From Candidatus Peregrinibacteria bacterium GW2011_GWF2_39_17 (GTDB taxonomy: Bacteria; Patescibacteriota; Gracilibacteria; UBA1369; UBA12473): DNA of 64,000 bases. The position numbers were made by a program, and so were the translations under genes. The notes under the pieces were generated by a model. The model did not search any database and was not told the DNA's origin. It saw only the letters and a list, made by a program, of their open reading frames with translations. Shown here one piece after another: positions 8,305 to 18,240 of this stretch (position 1 is the stretch's first letter; the number at the start of each line of letters is the position of its first letter). The stretch is taken from assembly GCA_000993615.1 (NCBI GenBank), contig LBWM01000005.1:1-64000 (forward strand). The letters run 5' to 3'.

Positions 8305-10855
8305 CAACTTCGTCGCCCTTAAAATCCACGACTACTTTATCCCCGGCCATGATTTTACCCTCCACAATTTGCAAAGCCAGTTCATCAAGAATTTTATTCT
8401 GAATCACCCGTTTCAAGGGACGAGCTCCAAAAGCTTGGTCAAAACCGGCTGAAGCCAGCCACATTCTGGCCATTTTGGTAATTTCCAAAGTGATTCCCTT
8501 TTTAGCCAAACGTTCAGCCACCTTGGCAATTTGAATACCAACAATTTCGGAAATTTCCTCCTCAATAAGATATTGAAAAATAATAATATCATCCACGCGA
8601 TTTAAAAATTCTGGACGAAATTGCATTTGAAGTACTTTCAAAACCGCATCGTATTGCTTTTTGGCGTCAGTTGAATACTTCTCAATCACGTCACTCCCTA
8701 AATTACTCGTCATGATGATCACCGTATTTTTAAAATCTACGGTACGCCCTTTACTATCCGTAAGCCGTCCGTCATCCAAAACTTGCAACAAAACATTAAA
8801 AACATCAGGATGGGCCTTCTCAATTTCATCAAATAAAACCACATTATAAGGATGACGCCGCACCGCCTCCGTCAATTGCCCCCCTTCTTCATAACCCACA
8901 TACCCAGGAGGCGAACCAATCAACCGCGCCACAGAATGCTTTTCCATATACTCACTCATATCAATGCGTGTCATGGATTTTTCATCATTGAACAAGAAAC
9001 GCGCCAATGCCTTAGTCAATTCAGTTTTACCCACTCCAGTCGGCCCCAAAAACATAAAAGACCCGATCGGACGCCCTTCTTCCTGAATCCCCGCCCGACT
9101 ACGCCGGATGGCATTGGAAACCGCTTTAATCGCTTTCTTTTGCCCAATAACTTGTTTTTTGATCATGGCTTCCATTTGAGCCAACTTATGTGTTTCTTCT
9201 GTAAGCATTTTAGAAATCGGAACTCCTGTCCACCTAGAAACCACAGCCGCAATATCTTCTTCTGTAATTTCATCCTTAAGCAGAGAATGCCCCCCCTCCT
9301 GAGATTTTACCAATTGAGCTCGCGCCTCTTTTTGCTTTTTTTCGAAGCCAGGAATTTCTCCATAATTGATTTCCGCCACTCTTTGCAAATTCCCAGCCCT
9401 TTCGGCTTGCGCTGCTTCCCCTTTAAGCCTATCGATTTCCTTATCTGAACCCTTAACCTGATCAATAATTTCTTTTTCCTTACGCCATTGAAGCTCAAAG
9501 CGTTTATGATTTTCGTTTAACTCAGCCAATTCTCTTTCAATTTCCTTTAAACGATTTTTAGAAACTTCATCCTTTTCTTTTTTCAAAGCCTCCCTTTCAA
9601 TTTCAAACTGCCTAATTTGCCGATTTAATCGATCAATTTCCGTAGGCAAACTATCATTTTCAATTCTTAAAACCGAACAGGCCTCGTCCATCAAATCAAT
9701 TGCCTTATCTGGCAAAAACCGATCCGTAATATAGCGAGAAGACAAATTAACTGCCGCAACCAAAGCATTATCTCTAATTTTAACCCCGTGATGAACTTCG
9801 TATTTCTCCTTTATCCCGCGCAAAATGGAAATCGCATCCTTAAGCGCCGGCTCCTCGACCATCACCGGTTGAAAACGTCTTTCCAAAGCTGCATCTTTTT
9901 CCACATATTTGCGGTATTCCTTTAAAGTTGTAGCACCAATAGTTCGCAATTTTCCTCGCGCCAAAGCCGGCTTCAACAAATTACTGGCATCCATGGCACC
10001 TTCACTCGCCCCAGCTCCAACAATAGTGTGAAGCTCATCGATAAATAAAATAATTTGCCCATCTGACGATTCAATTTCCTTAATTAAAGCTTTGAGCCGA
10101 TCTTCAAATTCCCCCCGGTATTTCGTACCGGCAATCATTGCCCCAAGATCCAAAGCCAATAACCGTTTATTTTTAATACTATCTGGGACATCCCCATCAA
10201 CAATTTTTTTAGCTAAACCCTCAACAATAGCGGTCTTCCCAGTTCCTGGCTCACCAACCAAAACTGGGTTATTTTTAGTGCGACGCGATAAAATTTGCAA
10301 AACCCGCCTAATTTCTTCATCCCGCCCAATAACAGGATCTATCTTACCGGTAGCAGCTAATTGCGTAAAATCCATCGTGTATTTTCCCAAAACCTGATAT
10401 TTACTTTCTGGCTCGGCATCTGTTACCCGCTGACTTCCTCTAAGTGTAGCCAATTCCCTTAAGACTTCTTCTTTTGACAAATTTAATATACTAGAAATAT
10501 CCGGCTGACCTAAAAGAGCCAAAAAAAGATGCTCTGTACTGATATATTCGTCTTTAAGTTGCGCGGCAAAAGACTCCGCCTGATCAAAAACTTTTTTAAG
10601 GGATGGGGCAAGATAAGTCTGTGCTGCTCCTTCAATTTTAGGATATTTCCCAAGTTCAAGTCTAATATGCTCTGCGAGCTCCTTTGGCCTTTTTTCTAAT
10701 TTCTCTAGAATAGTAGGCACTAATCCTTCACTTTGAGTCACTAAAACAAATAGTAAATGCAAAGGACCCAGTGACTGATGAAAAAGCTGTCCAGCCAATT
10801 GCATAGTCCCTTGAACCGCCTCAGCCGCCTTGGTTGTAAAATGGTTAAAGTCCAT
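8288..10855 (-). CDS. clpB: ClpB disaggregase
   Basis: A 855-residue Hsp100 ATPase that, with DnaK, pulls apart aggregated proteins in the cytoplasm. The N domain spans about 1-145. The first AAA+ module has Walker A GEPGTGKT at 201-208 and FIDELH; the second has GPTGVGKT at 604-611. A long coiled-coil middle domain at about 400-520 is the mark of ClpB rather than ClpC. No IGF/VGF-type ClpP loop follows [10 protein letters not shown], consistent with a disaggregase. A CIRCE operator and a good sigma-A-type promoter lie upstream, so HrcA heat-shock control is expected. The start codon is preceded by CCTCC rather than a Shine-Dalgarno sequence. Confidence 0.95.
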   Translation of the reverse strand: MDFNHFTTKAAEAVQGTMQLAGQLFHQSLGPLHLLFVLVTQSEGLVPTILEKLEKRPKELAEHIRLELGKYPKIEGAAQTYLAPSLKKVFDQAESFAAQLKDEYISTEHLFLALLGQPDISSILNLSKEEVLRELATLRGSQRVTDAEPESKYQVLGKYTMDFTQLAATGKIDPVIGRDEEIRRVLQILSRRTKNNPVLVGEPGTGKTAIVEGLAKKIVDGDVPDSIKNKRLLALDLGAMIAGTKYRGEFEDRLKALIKEIESSDGQIILFIDELHTIVGAGASEGAMDASNLLKPALARGKLRTIGATTLKEYRKYVEKDAALERRFQPVMVEEPALKDAISILRGIKEKYEVHHGVKIRDNALVAAVNLSSRYITDRFLPDKAIDLMDEACSVLRIENDSLPTEIDRLNRQIRQFEIEREALKKEKDEVSKNRLKEIERELAELNENHKRFELQWRKEKEIIDQVKGSDKEIDRLKGEAAQAERAGNLQRVAEINYGEIPGFEKKQKEARAQLVKSQEGGHSLLKDEITEEDIAAVVSRWTGVPISKMLTEETHKLAQMEAMIKKQVIGQKKAIKAVSNAIRRSRAGIQEEGRPIGSFMFLGPTGVGKTELTKALARFLFNDEKSMTRIDMSEYMEKHSVARLIGSPPGYVGYEEGGQLTEAVRRHPYNVVLFDEIEKAHPDVFNVLLQVLDDGRLTDSKGRTVDFKNTVIIMTSNLGSDVIEKYSTDAKKQYDAVLKVLQMQFRPEFLNRVDDIIIFQYLIEEEISEIVGIQIAKVAERLAKKGITLEITKMARMWLASAGFDQAFGARPLKRVIQNKILDELALQIVEGKIMAGDKVVVDFKGDEVVIEKK

Positions 10856-10883
10856 AAATTCGGAGGTTAAAATTTAAAACCAT

Positions 10884-10910
10884 CTAGCACTCACTATTTT
10901 AGAGTGCTAA
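10884..10910 (-). promoter_or_regulatory. CIRCE operator over the clpB promoter
   Basis: CTAGCACTC, nine bases, then GAGTGCTAA is one mismatch from the CIRCE consensus TTAGCACTC-N9-GAGTGCTAA, the binding site of the HrcA repressor. On the minus strand the promoter is TTGACA (10919-10924), a 17-base spacer, then TAAAAT (10896-10901), and this -10 box lies inside the operator. Bound HrcA would therefore block polymerase. It is about 30 bases upstream of the clpB start. Confidence 0.93.
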
Positions 10911-11031
10911 ATTACAGGTGTCAAGAAAATACAAACTTTCCTAGCCTCATCTTAAATATAAAACAACTTTACATAAAAAAAAGCTTCTGTTATTTTTCTA
11001 TTATCTTGTAACTCTGTAAAACCCTCTGCTT

Positions 11032-12111
11032 ATGACTGCCATCCCCCAAACAACAACGTTCCCAAATACTCAAACAGCTCCAACTACCCTTAAATTAAAA
11101 GAAACCGTCGAAAAATTAATGATGGTTCTATCGGAAAAAGAAAAATATATTATCAAGCATCGCTTTTCAATAGGAATTAATCAAAAAAACACCTTAGAAG
11201 CCATTGGTCAACATTTTAATGTAACTAGAGAAAGAATTAGACAAATAGAAAAAAATGCCCTTAAAAAATTAAAACGCAATGCTTTTAATACCAACCTAAA
11301 AGTTGTTAATGATTTAGCCAAAATTCTCCTTAAAAATCACGGCAGCCTAATGTCACATAAAAAATTAATTCCCTTAATTCTAAATTCCTTAAAAACTATT
11401 GCACCGCAAGAAACTAATGAATTAATTCTTTCTCTAACAATCGACCCTGAACTAACCAGAGCAGCCAACACCCTAAGCTATGAATCTCATTGGAAATTTG
11501 AAACCATTGAAAATAACCTAATTAGAAAAATAAGCACCGAGGGATTTAAAATTCTTTCCGAAAAAAAAGATGTCATCTCCCTAGAAATTATTACCTCCAA
11601 AATCGCCAAAAACCTAAACCTTACTATTTCAGAATCCCTCATTAAATCTATTCTTGAAATAGATAAACGCAACAAATTTATTCAAAAAGGCGTCGGTTTA
11701 ATCGAATGGCGCCACATTAATCCCAAAACATTACGCGACAAAATTCAATTCATTATGGAACGAGATCATAAACCCCTTCATTTCCTGGAAATAGCCGAAA
11801 AAATCAGAAAATCAAACTTCGACGCCAAGCGAATTAACAACCAAGCAGTTCACAATGAACTTATTCGCAATAATCATTTTGTCTTAATTGGACGAGGCTT
11901 ATACGCCCTGGATAAATGGGGATATGAATCTGGAACTGTTGGCGAAGTAATTAATAAAATCCTAGCAGACGGTAAAGCAAAAACACGCGAAGAAATTATT
12001 AAAGAAGTTCTTAAGCAAAGACAAGTCAAAAAAATCACCATCTATCTCAATCTCAAAAATAGCTCGAAAATCAAATCACTTAAAGGAGATCGCTACCAAT
12101 TAGCCCTCTAA
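11032..12111 (+). CDS. Sigma-70 region 4 protein with HARE-HTH-like C-terminus
   Basis: A 359-residue protein. Residues about 32-83 match sigma region 4: LSEKEKYIIKHRF, then LEAIGQHFNVTRERIRQIE, the -35-binding helix-turn-helix. There is no region 2, so it cannot open a promoter as a normal sigma factor. Residues about 245-300 (LHFLEIAEKIRKSNFDAK ... FVLIGRGLYALDKWG) resemble the HARE-HTH fold found in RNA polymerase delta subunit. The middle may hold more winged-helix units. It could be a transcription factor or polymerase accessory subunit. It is divergent from clpB, separated by 176 bases. The HARE assignment is by eye. Confidence 0.75.
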   Translation: MTAIPQTTTFPNTQTAPTTLKLKETVEKLMMVLSEKEKYIIKHRFSIGINQKNTLEAIGQHFNVTRERIRQIEKNALKKLKRNAFNTNLKVVNDLAKILLKNHGSLMSHKKLIPLILNSLKTIAPQETNELILSLTIDPELTRAANTLSYESHWKFETIENNLIRKISTEGFKILSEKKDVISLEIITSKIAKNLNLTISESLIKSILEIDKRNKFIQKGVGLIEWRHINPKTLRDKIQFIMERDHKPLHFLEIAEKIRKSNFDAKRINNQAVHNELIRNNHFVLIGRGLYALDKWGYESGTVGEVINKILADGKAKTREEIIKEVLKQRQVKKITIYLNLKNSSKIKSLKGDRYQLAL

Positions 12112-12125
12112 AAGAGCTACTCTCT

Positions 12126-12308
12126 TTATTCGCTAGCATTAACATAAGGTGCCAGCTCATTTTGTAACACTTTCTCTAAGGTGTCAGAACGGCCGATTTC
12201 CTGACCTTCCCCATCGTAAGCAATAAAACCAGTAAAAGTGTCCAATCTAGTGGTGAGACCTCTATAAAGTAAACTTGCCACTACCTTACCATCACTCGCT
12301 CTCACCAA
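12126..12308 (-). CDS. Possible 60-residue small protein
   Basis: An open frame between the sigma-4 gene and tRNA-Leu. It has no ATG; the best starts are TTG at 12308 or GTG at 12305. The peptide (GKVVASLLYRGLTTRLDTF ... TLEKVLQNELAPY) has a plausible soluble, coding-like composition, but no family is recognised. It could equally be chance. It is kept because it is not antisense to any other gene. Confidence 0.3.
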   Translation of the reverse strand: MVRASDGKVVASLLYRGLTTRLDTFTGFIAYDGEGQEIGRSDTLEKVLQNELAPYVNASE

Positions 12309-12400
12309 AACGGGACATACTTCTTTCCTTAGGGCATATCCTATTTTCTTTAAAAAAAATACCTAAATCATAATACTAATCTATGTATTTGTCAAATTCT

Positions 12401-12486
12401 TGGTGTCGGGGGAGGGACTCGAACCCTCAACCCATTAACGGGACTAGTTCCTAAGACTAGCGTGTCTACCATTTCACCACCCCGAC
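12401..12486 (-). tRNA. tRNA-Leu (anticodon UAG)
   Basis: The minus strand folds as a type II tRNA with a long variable arm. The acceptor GTCGGGG at 12480-12486 pairs with 12405-12411. The anticodon stem CTAGT/ACTAG encloses the loop CTTAGGA, giving anticodon UAG, which reads CUN leucine codons. The T arm holds GGGTTCGAGTCCC. Discriminator A and an encoded CCA end the gene at 12401-12404. Confidence 0.96.
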
Positions 12487-12565
12487 AAAGTAGACGCATT
12501 TTAACAAGACTACCTTGTATAAGCAACTCATGAAATGCTAAAGTGACCGTAACCTCATTTTCATT

Positions 12566-12838
12566 ATGGCCAGAAAAACCACCTATATCGACATAAATAT
12601 GCTTGATTCCGAAGACGTCAAAGAATATCTGAGCTATTTAAATTCCCCCTATCGAGTATTTCTAATTAATTTTTTAGCTGGCACTGCCAAAGGCCTTGGT
12701 TTTGTGGTTGGTACCGTGATTATCATTGCTCTAGCAACTTTTATTATTGGCCAAATATTATCTGAGATTCCTTGGATTGGAGAACTTTTTCGGTGGATTC
12801 AAAATTGGCTAAAAGAAAATCTTAAAAACTATCAATAA
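12566..12838 (+). CDS. DUF5665-like small membrane protein
   Basis: A 90-residue protein with one central membrane segment (LGFVVGTVIIIALATFIIGQ, about residues 46-65) and an amphipathic C-terminus rich in Trp and Lys (FRWIQNWLKENLKNYQ). The pattern SPYRVFLINFLAGTAKGLG before the helix recalls the DUF5665 family, whose function is unknown. It ends 3 bases before dnaE, so the two are probably on one transcript, but no functional link is implied. Confidence 0.65.
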   Translation: MARKTTYIDINMLDSEDVKEYLSYLNSPYRVFLINFLAGTAKGLGFVVGTVIIIALATFIIGQILSEIPWIGELFRWIQNWLKENLKNYQ

Positions 12839-12841
12839 GAC

Positions 12842-15800
12842 ATGACTTTTGTTCATCTGCACTGCCATTCGCATTACAGTCTTTTAGATGGGCTTCCCAA
12901 ACCAAAAGACTACCTCCAAAAAGCCAAAGCCTACGGAGCAACAGCTCAAGCCTTAACAGACCACGGTAATTTATACGGGGCAATTGAATTTTACAAAGAA
13001 GCAAAAAATATCGGAATCAAGCCCATTATTGGCATTGAAGCCTATACCGCCGCCAGTTCAAGATTTTCAAAACAAACTGGTATTGATAATAAAATAGGGC
13101 ACATTATTCTCCTGGCTCGCAATAAAAAAGGCTATGAAAATTTAATTGCCCTATCCTCTAAGGCACACTTGGAAGGATTTTATTATAAACCAAGGATTGA
13201 CCACGAACTTCTAAAAATACATGGCGAGGGTCTCATTATCCTAACCGCCTGCCTTAATGGCGATATTCCAAAATCTCTTCTAGCCAACAACTGGGACAAA
13301 GCAGACCAAATCCTTAAAACTTTCAAAGAAGCAGTGGGCTCGGAAAATGTCTTCCTGGAACTCCAAAATCATCCTCAAATCATGGAACAAGGCATTGCTA
13401 ATGAACGTTTAATCAAACTAGCACAGCAAACCAACACCCCCTTAGTGGCTACCAATGATTGTCACTGCCTTAACAGAGAAGATCGAGAGGCTCATGACGT
13501 TTTGCTCTGCGTTCAAACCGGATCAAATGTAGATGAACCGCAACGTTTTAAAATGGAAGGAGATTTTTCCATGACTTCTCCAGAAGAAATAAGTATCGCG
13601 TTTGCAGATATTCCCGAGGCAATTACGAACACTGAAGAAATTGCAGCAATGTGCAACTTAGAAATAGATCTAGGACAAAATCTTTTACCAGCCTATAAAA
13701 CACCTGAACAAAAACCAGCAGCCCAATATTTAAGGGAACTATGCGCCAAGGGACTCAAAAAAAGATACGGTAATCCTGTCTCAAAAGAAATTAAAGACCG
13801 CTTAGATTACGAATTGGAAACAATTCACAAAATGGGCTTTGATACTTATTTTTTAATAGTACATGATTTTGTTGATTACGCTAAAAAAAACCACATTCTA
13901 GTTGGCCCAGGAAGAGGCTCAGCCGCCGGGTCAATTGTTTCCTATTGCCTAGAAATTACGGACATTGACCCTATTAAATATAATCTGGTTTTTGAAAGGT
14001 TTTTAAATGTTGAACGAATCAGCATGCCAGATATTGATATCGATTTTGCGGATAACAGACGAGATGAAGTACTTAACTATGTGGTAAATAAATACGGGAA
14101 AGACCATGTGGCACAAATTATTACTTTTGGAACCATGGCCGCTAGAGCTGCAGTTCGAGATGTCGGCAGAGCCTTGGGACTCCCCTATTCAGAGGTAGAC
14201 GTAATCGCAAAATTAATTCCCGGAAGACCAGGAATTAAATTAAAAGAAGCGCTAGAAGAAGAAATTGAACTAAAAAATCAATACGAAAATAGCCCTAATG
14301 TAAAAAGGATGATCGATCTTGCCCTTAAATTAGAGGGTGTAGTTCGCCACGCTTCGGTTCATGCCTGCGCTGTAGTAATTTCAGAAAAACCACTTCTAAA
14401 ATACACACCTCTACAATTAGCCCCTGGTGGACAAGAAGCCGTGATTACCCAATATTCCATGCATGACATTGAAGACATCGGACTACTAAAAATGGACTTT
14501 TTGGGCCTAAAAAATCTAACCATTCTGGATTACGCCCTTAAAATCATCCAACGCACAAAAAATGAAAATATCATACTCGATGAATTACCTCTCGATGATG
14601 AAAAGACCTTTGAGCTAATGGCCAAAGGAGCAACCACCGGCATTTTTCAATTTGAATCGGCCGGGATGAGACGCTATCTTAAAGAACTTAAACCAACCCG
14701 CTTAGAAGATCTAATTGCGATGAATGCCCTATATCGACCAGGCCCAATGGAATGGATACCGGAATATATCAAAGGAAAACATAACGCCAAAAAAGTAAAA
14801 TATTTACACGACAGCTTTAAATCCATTCTTGAGGAAACTTATGGAGTTGCTGTTTACCAAGAACAAATTCTGCAAATCACCAGAATTTTTGCAGATTTTA
14901 CCCCAGGTGAAGCTGATATTTTAAGAAAAGCCGTCGGAAAGAAAAAACCAGAACTTCTCGAAGAACAACGAATAAAATTCATCAAAGGAGCTATAAATAA
15001 AAACCACAGCAAGCAATTTGCGAAAGAAGTTTTTGAAAAAGTTATCGAACCTTTCGCAGGCTATGGATTCAATAAAGCTCACGCCACCTGCTATTCCATG
15101 ATCGCCTATCGAACCGCCTATTTAAAAAGTCACTATCCGGCAGAATTTATGGCTGCTCTAATGACTTCAGATCGCGATAACACTGATCGCCTAGTTATCG
15201 AAATAGCCGAAGCCGAAGCCATTGGTATCAAAATTCTTCCCCCTTCTATTAATGAATCCATGGCCAATTTTACCGTAGTTGACGATCAAAATATTAGATT
15301 TGGCCTTGCGGCAATTAAAGGTATTGGCATTGGCACTGTTCATAAAATTATAGCCATAAGAGAAGAAAGTGGAGATTTTAAAAACATTGATGACTTAGCT
15401 AAACGTGTCCCCTATTCACTTCTTAATAAAAAAACCATCGAAGCCATGGCCTATTCAGGTGCCCTGGATAACCTTGGTGAACGCAAAGCCATTGCTTCCA
15501 ATGTAGAAGAAATTATGCGCTATGCTCGCCTAATTCAAACTCACTCAAACGAAAACCAGACCGATATTTTTTCCATGCTGAGCAGCGAAGATCAGTCCTT
15601 CCCATCCTTAAAATTACCAGAAACAACCCCAGCCAGCCTTCTTCAACGCCTAAGCTGGGAAAAATCTTTCTTAGGACTCTACGTATCAGGTCATCCACTG
15701 CAAGGACTCTCAAAATATCTTAAGAAAAAAGCAGTTCTCATTAACACCCTCAATAAAACTCAAACCGGAAAAATTGTTAAAATAGTCGGGATCCTAATTC

Positions 15801-16405
15801 AAGTAAAAAAAATTACAACTAAAACAAATAGCCAAATGGCTTACTTAACACTAGAAGATCCAACCGCACGTCTTGATGTGGCTGTCTTCCCAAATACCTT
15901 CGCAACCTACCGACATCTCTGCATTCCAGAAAGCGTCGTCATTATTTCTGGAAAATTAGAATATCGGGCCAACCAATTACAGCTAATTTGCCAAACCATT
16001 CAAGCAGTTTCCCTCGAGACCATGATCGCCAAGGCCAAGGAAGACAAACTATATAATCCCAATGAAAAAATTCAAATTGTAGCCCTTAACGATTCTCTAT
16101 CCACCTTACCAAAACCAGAACAAGAAGATCAAATTCTTGATAATATCAGTCTGCCAGAAAAAAATAACGATGACCTTACTCCCTTAACTATTGACCAAGA
16201 AGAAAAACTAATTATTTCCTTAAAACACGAAAACACCTCTCCAGAAAATCTTAACGCCATCAAAAATTTATTATTACATCACAGCGGCACCCAAACAGTT
16301 GAAATCCAAATTCCTCATCGAGGATTAATCAAACGCATCAAAGTACCATTTGGAGTCAATATTACCGAAAATTTAAAAAGAGAACTTTCTAAATTAATTC
16401 TATAA
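12842..16405 (+). CDS. dnaE: DNA polymerase III alpha subunit
   Basis: The replicative DNA polymerase, 1187 residues, close to the usual DnaE length. The N-terminal PHP domain begins FVHLHCHSHYSLLDG and keeps the metal-binding His pattern. The palm has PDIDIDF at about 396-402 and the third catalytic Asp in LKMDFLGLKNLTI near residue 550. FNKAHATCYSMIAY is the characteristic DnaE block, and an OB-fold region lies near 970-1060. There is no inserted 3'-5' exonuclease, so it is DnaE, not PolC. It starts 3 bases after the DUF5665-like gene and is followed by aspS in the same direction. Confidence 0.97.
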   Translation: MTFVHLHCHSHYSLLDGLPKPKDYLQKAKAYGATAQALTDHGNLYGAIEFYKEAKNIGIKPIIGIEAYTAASSRFSKQTGIDNKIGHIILLARNKKGYENLIALSSKAHLEGFYYKPRIDHELLKIHGEGLIILTACLNGDIPKSLLANNWDKADQILKTFKEAVGSENVFLELQNHPQIMEQGIANERLIKLAQQTNTPLVATNDCHCLNREDREAHDVLLCVQTGSNVDEPQRFKMEGDFSMTSPEEISIAFADIPEAITNTEEIAAMCNLEIDLGQNLLPAYKTPEQKPAAQYLRELCAKGLKKRYGNPVSKEIKDRLDYELETIHKMGFDTYFLIVHDFVDYAKKNHILVGPGRGSAAGSIVSYCLEITDIDPIKYNLVFERFLNVERISMPDIDIDFADNRRDEVLNYVVNKYGKDHVAQIITFGTMAARAAVRDVGRALGLPYSEVDVIAKLIPGRPGIKLKEALEEEIELKNQYENSPNVKRMIDLALKLEGVVRHASVHACAVVISEKPLLKYTPLQLAPGGQEAVITQYSMHDIEDIGLLKMDFLGLKNLTILDYALKIIQRTKNENIILDELPLDDEKTFELMAKGATTGIFQFESAGMRRYLKELKPTRLEDLIAMNALYRPGPMEWIPEYIKGKHNAKKVKYLHDSFKSILEETYGVAVYQEQILQITRIFADFTPGEADILRKAVGKKKPELLEEQRIKFIKGAINKNHSKQFAKEVFEKVIEPFAGYGFNKAHATCYSMIAYRTAYLKSHYPAEFMAALMTSDRDNTDRLVIEIAEAEAIGIKILPPSINESMANFTVVDDQNIRFGLAAIKGIGIGTVHKIIAIREESGDFKNIDDLAKRVPYSLLNKKTIEAMAYSGALDNLGERKAIASNVEEIMRYARLIQTHSNENQTDIFSMLSSEDQSFPSLKLPETTPASLLQRLSWEKSFLGLYVSGHPLQGLSKYLKKKAVLINTLNKTQTGKIVKIVGILIQVKKITTKTNSQMAYLTLEDPTARLDVAVFPNTFATYRHLCIPESVVIISGKLEYRANQLQLICQTIQAVSLETMIAKAKEDKLYNPNEKIQIVALNDSLSTLPKPEQEDQILDNISLPEKNNDDLTPLTIDQEEKLIISLKHENTSPENLNAIKNLLLHHSGTQTVEIQIPHRGLIKRIKVPFGVNITENLKRELSKLIL

Positions 16406-16440
16406 AAACCTTCTATTTCTAATTTTTTACCAAAACCAGC

Positions 16441-18198
16441 ATGTATCGCTCTCACACCTGCAACCAACTCCAAAAAACAGACATTGAAAAAACCGTTACC
16501 TTATCAGGCTGGGTTCATCGCCGCAGAGATCATGGCGGACTAATTTTTATTGATTTAAGAGATAGATATGGACTCACTCAAATTGTTTCAGATCCAGAAC
16601 ATAACCAGACTGTTCATGAACAAATGAACCATTTACGCTCAGAATATGTAATTAAGATAACGGGAAAAGTAAGAAACCGTCCTAACGGCATGACTAACTC
16701 ACAATTATCTACCGGTGAAATCGAAATTTTAGTTGACACACTAGAAATTCTTAATGAAGCCATTACTCCTCCTTTTGAAATTGACAATGAAAAAAATGTT
16801 AACGAAGAAATTAGACTCCAATATCGTTATTTGGATATTCGCCGAGAACGAATGAAAAACAATCTTCTCCGCAGGCATCGCTTTATAAAAATTGTCCGAG
16901 ACCTTTGCGATGAACAAAATTTTGTAGAAATCGAAACCCCAATTTTAATCAAAGGAACCCCAGAAGGTTCTAGGGAATATATTGTCCCCTCACGTCTTTA
17001 TCCAGGTAAATTTTTTGTTCTACCTCAATCCCCTCAACAACTTAAACAACTTTTAATGGTTGCAGGCATGGATCGCTATTTTCAAATTGCCAGATGTTTT
17101 CGGGATGAAGATCAAAGAGGTGATCGCCAACCGGAATTTACTCAACTAGACATGGAAATGTCATTTGTAGATGAAAATGACGTCATGGATACCAATGAAA
17201 AAATCATGCTGGAGGTTTTTAAAAAAATGGCTACTAATAAAACTATTCTCAAAATTCCATTCCCTAAACTCACCTGGCAAGAAGCCATGGGGCGTTATGG
17301 CTCAGATAAGCCTGATTTACGTTTTTCCATGGAAATTAAAGACATCACCGCAGGGGTCAAAGAAGAAAATTTCGAAATTTTTCAAAATGTAATTAAGGCA
17401 GGCGGTGTCATTAAAGCCTTAAAAATTAAAAACGGAGCCAAATTTAGTCGTAAAGAAATCGATACCTTTATCGAACTTGCCAAAACATACGGGGCAAAAG
17501 GACTTTCCTATTTAATAATGACGCAAGAAGGCCCAAAATCATCACTGCTAAAATTCTTAACTGACCAAGGGAAAAGCATTATCGAATTAACTGAAGCACA
17601 AACCGGCGATATTATTTTTATTGCCGCTGATCAATTTGAAGTAGCCTGCACCGCACTAGGCCAAATTCGCCTAGCCTGTGGAGATTATTTTAAACTAAGG
17701 GATCCCAATATTTTATCTTTTTGCTGGGTTACCCATTTCCCTCTTTTAGAATTTAGCAAAGAAGAACAACGTTATGTAGCCGCCCATCATCCCTTTACCT
17801 CTCCACAAGAAGAAGATCTTCCTCTTCTCGAAACCGCTCCAGGAAAAGTAAAAGCTAAAGCCTACGATCTTGCCCTAAACGGCAGCGAGATTGCCGGCGG
17901 CAGTATCCGCATTCATAAACCTGAACTACAGCGACAAATATTTAAGATTCTAGGTATTTCTCCTGAAGATGCAGAAAGAAGATTCGGACACCTTCTTAAA
18001 GCCTTCCAATATGGTGCTCCCCCGCATGGTGGCATTGCCTGGGGCTTAGATCGAATTATTATGCTTCTTCAAGATGAACCCAATATTCGCGAAGTTATCG
18101 CTTTTCCTAAAGATCAAAAAGCCAAAGATTTAATGACCGGTGCTCCGACCGAATTACCAGATGAACAGATTAAAGAGATGAATATTAAAATCGCCTAA
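16441..18198 (+). CDS. aspS: Aspartyl-tRNA synthetase
   Basis: Class II synthetase of 585 residues, the bacterial length. The N-terminal anticodon-binding OB fold shows VTLSGWVHRRRDHGGLIFIDLRD. Motif 2 is in FRDEDQRGDRQPEFTQLD, and motif 3 is in GGIAWGLDRIIMLL near the C-terminus. An inserted GAD-type domain lies at about 290-420. Whether it charges only tRNA-Asp or also tRNA-Asn cannot be told from the sequence alone. It converges on the MacA-like gene, with 42 bases between. Confidence 0.96.
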   Translation: MYRSHTCNQLQKTDIEKTVTLSGWVHRRRDHGGLIFIDLRDRYGLTQIVSDPEHNQTVHEQMNHLRSEYVIKITGKVRNRPNGMTNSQLSTGEIEILVDTLEILNEAITPPFEIDNEKNVNEEIRLQYRYLDIRRERMKNNLLRRHRFIKIVRDLCDEQNFVEIETPILIKGTPEGSREYIVPSRLYPGKFFVLPQSPQQLKQLLMVAGMDRYFQIARCFRDEDQRGDRQPEFTQLDMEMSFVDENDVMDTNEKIMLEVFKKMATNKTILKIPFPKLTWQEAMGRYGSDKPDLRFSMEIKDITAGVKEENFEIFQNVIKAGGVIKALKIKNGAKFSRKEIDTFIELAKTYGAKGLSYLIMTQEGPKSSLLKFLTDQGKSIIELTEAQTGDIIFIAADQFEVACTALGQIRLACGDYFKLRDPNILSFCWVTHFPLLEFSKEEQRYVAAHHPFTSPQEEDLPLLETAPGKVKAKAYDLALNGSEIAGGSIRIHKPELQRQIFKILGISPEDAERRFGHLLKAFQYGAPPHGGIAWGLDRIIMLLQDEPNIREVIAFPKDQKAKDLMTGAPTELPDEQIKEMNIKIA

Positions 18199-18240
18199 GC
18201 CTGACTCGTTTGCAGCCTAAATATCTTTTTAGGGTTACGT

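Noticed and set aside
8852-9448. 198-residue frame on the plus strand inside clpB
   Set aside because: It lies wholly antisense to a conserved part of clpB and encodes a His/Pro/Phe-rich peptide typical of a shadow frame.
12111-12127. Terminator after the sigma-4 gene
   Set aside because: AAAGAG/CTCTTT is a short stem with a weak T tract; it could be chance in AT-rich DNA.
18216-18233. Bidirectional terminator between aspS and the MacA-like gene
   Set aside because: CCTAAA/TTTAGG is only a six-pair AT-rich stem, without a following T run on either strand.
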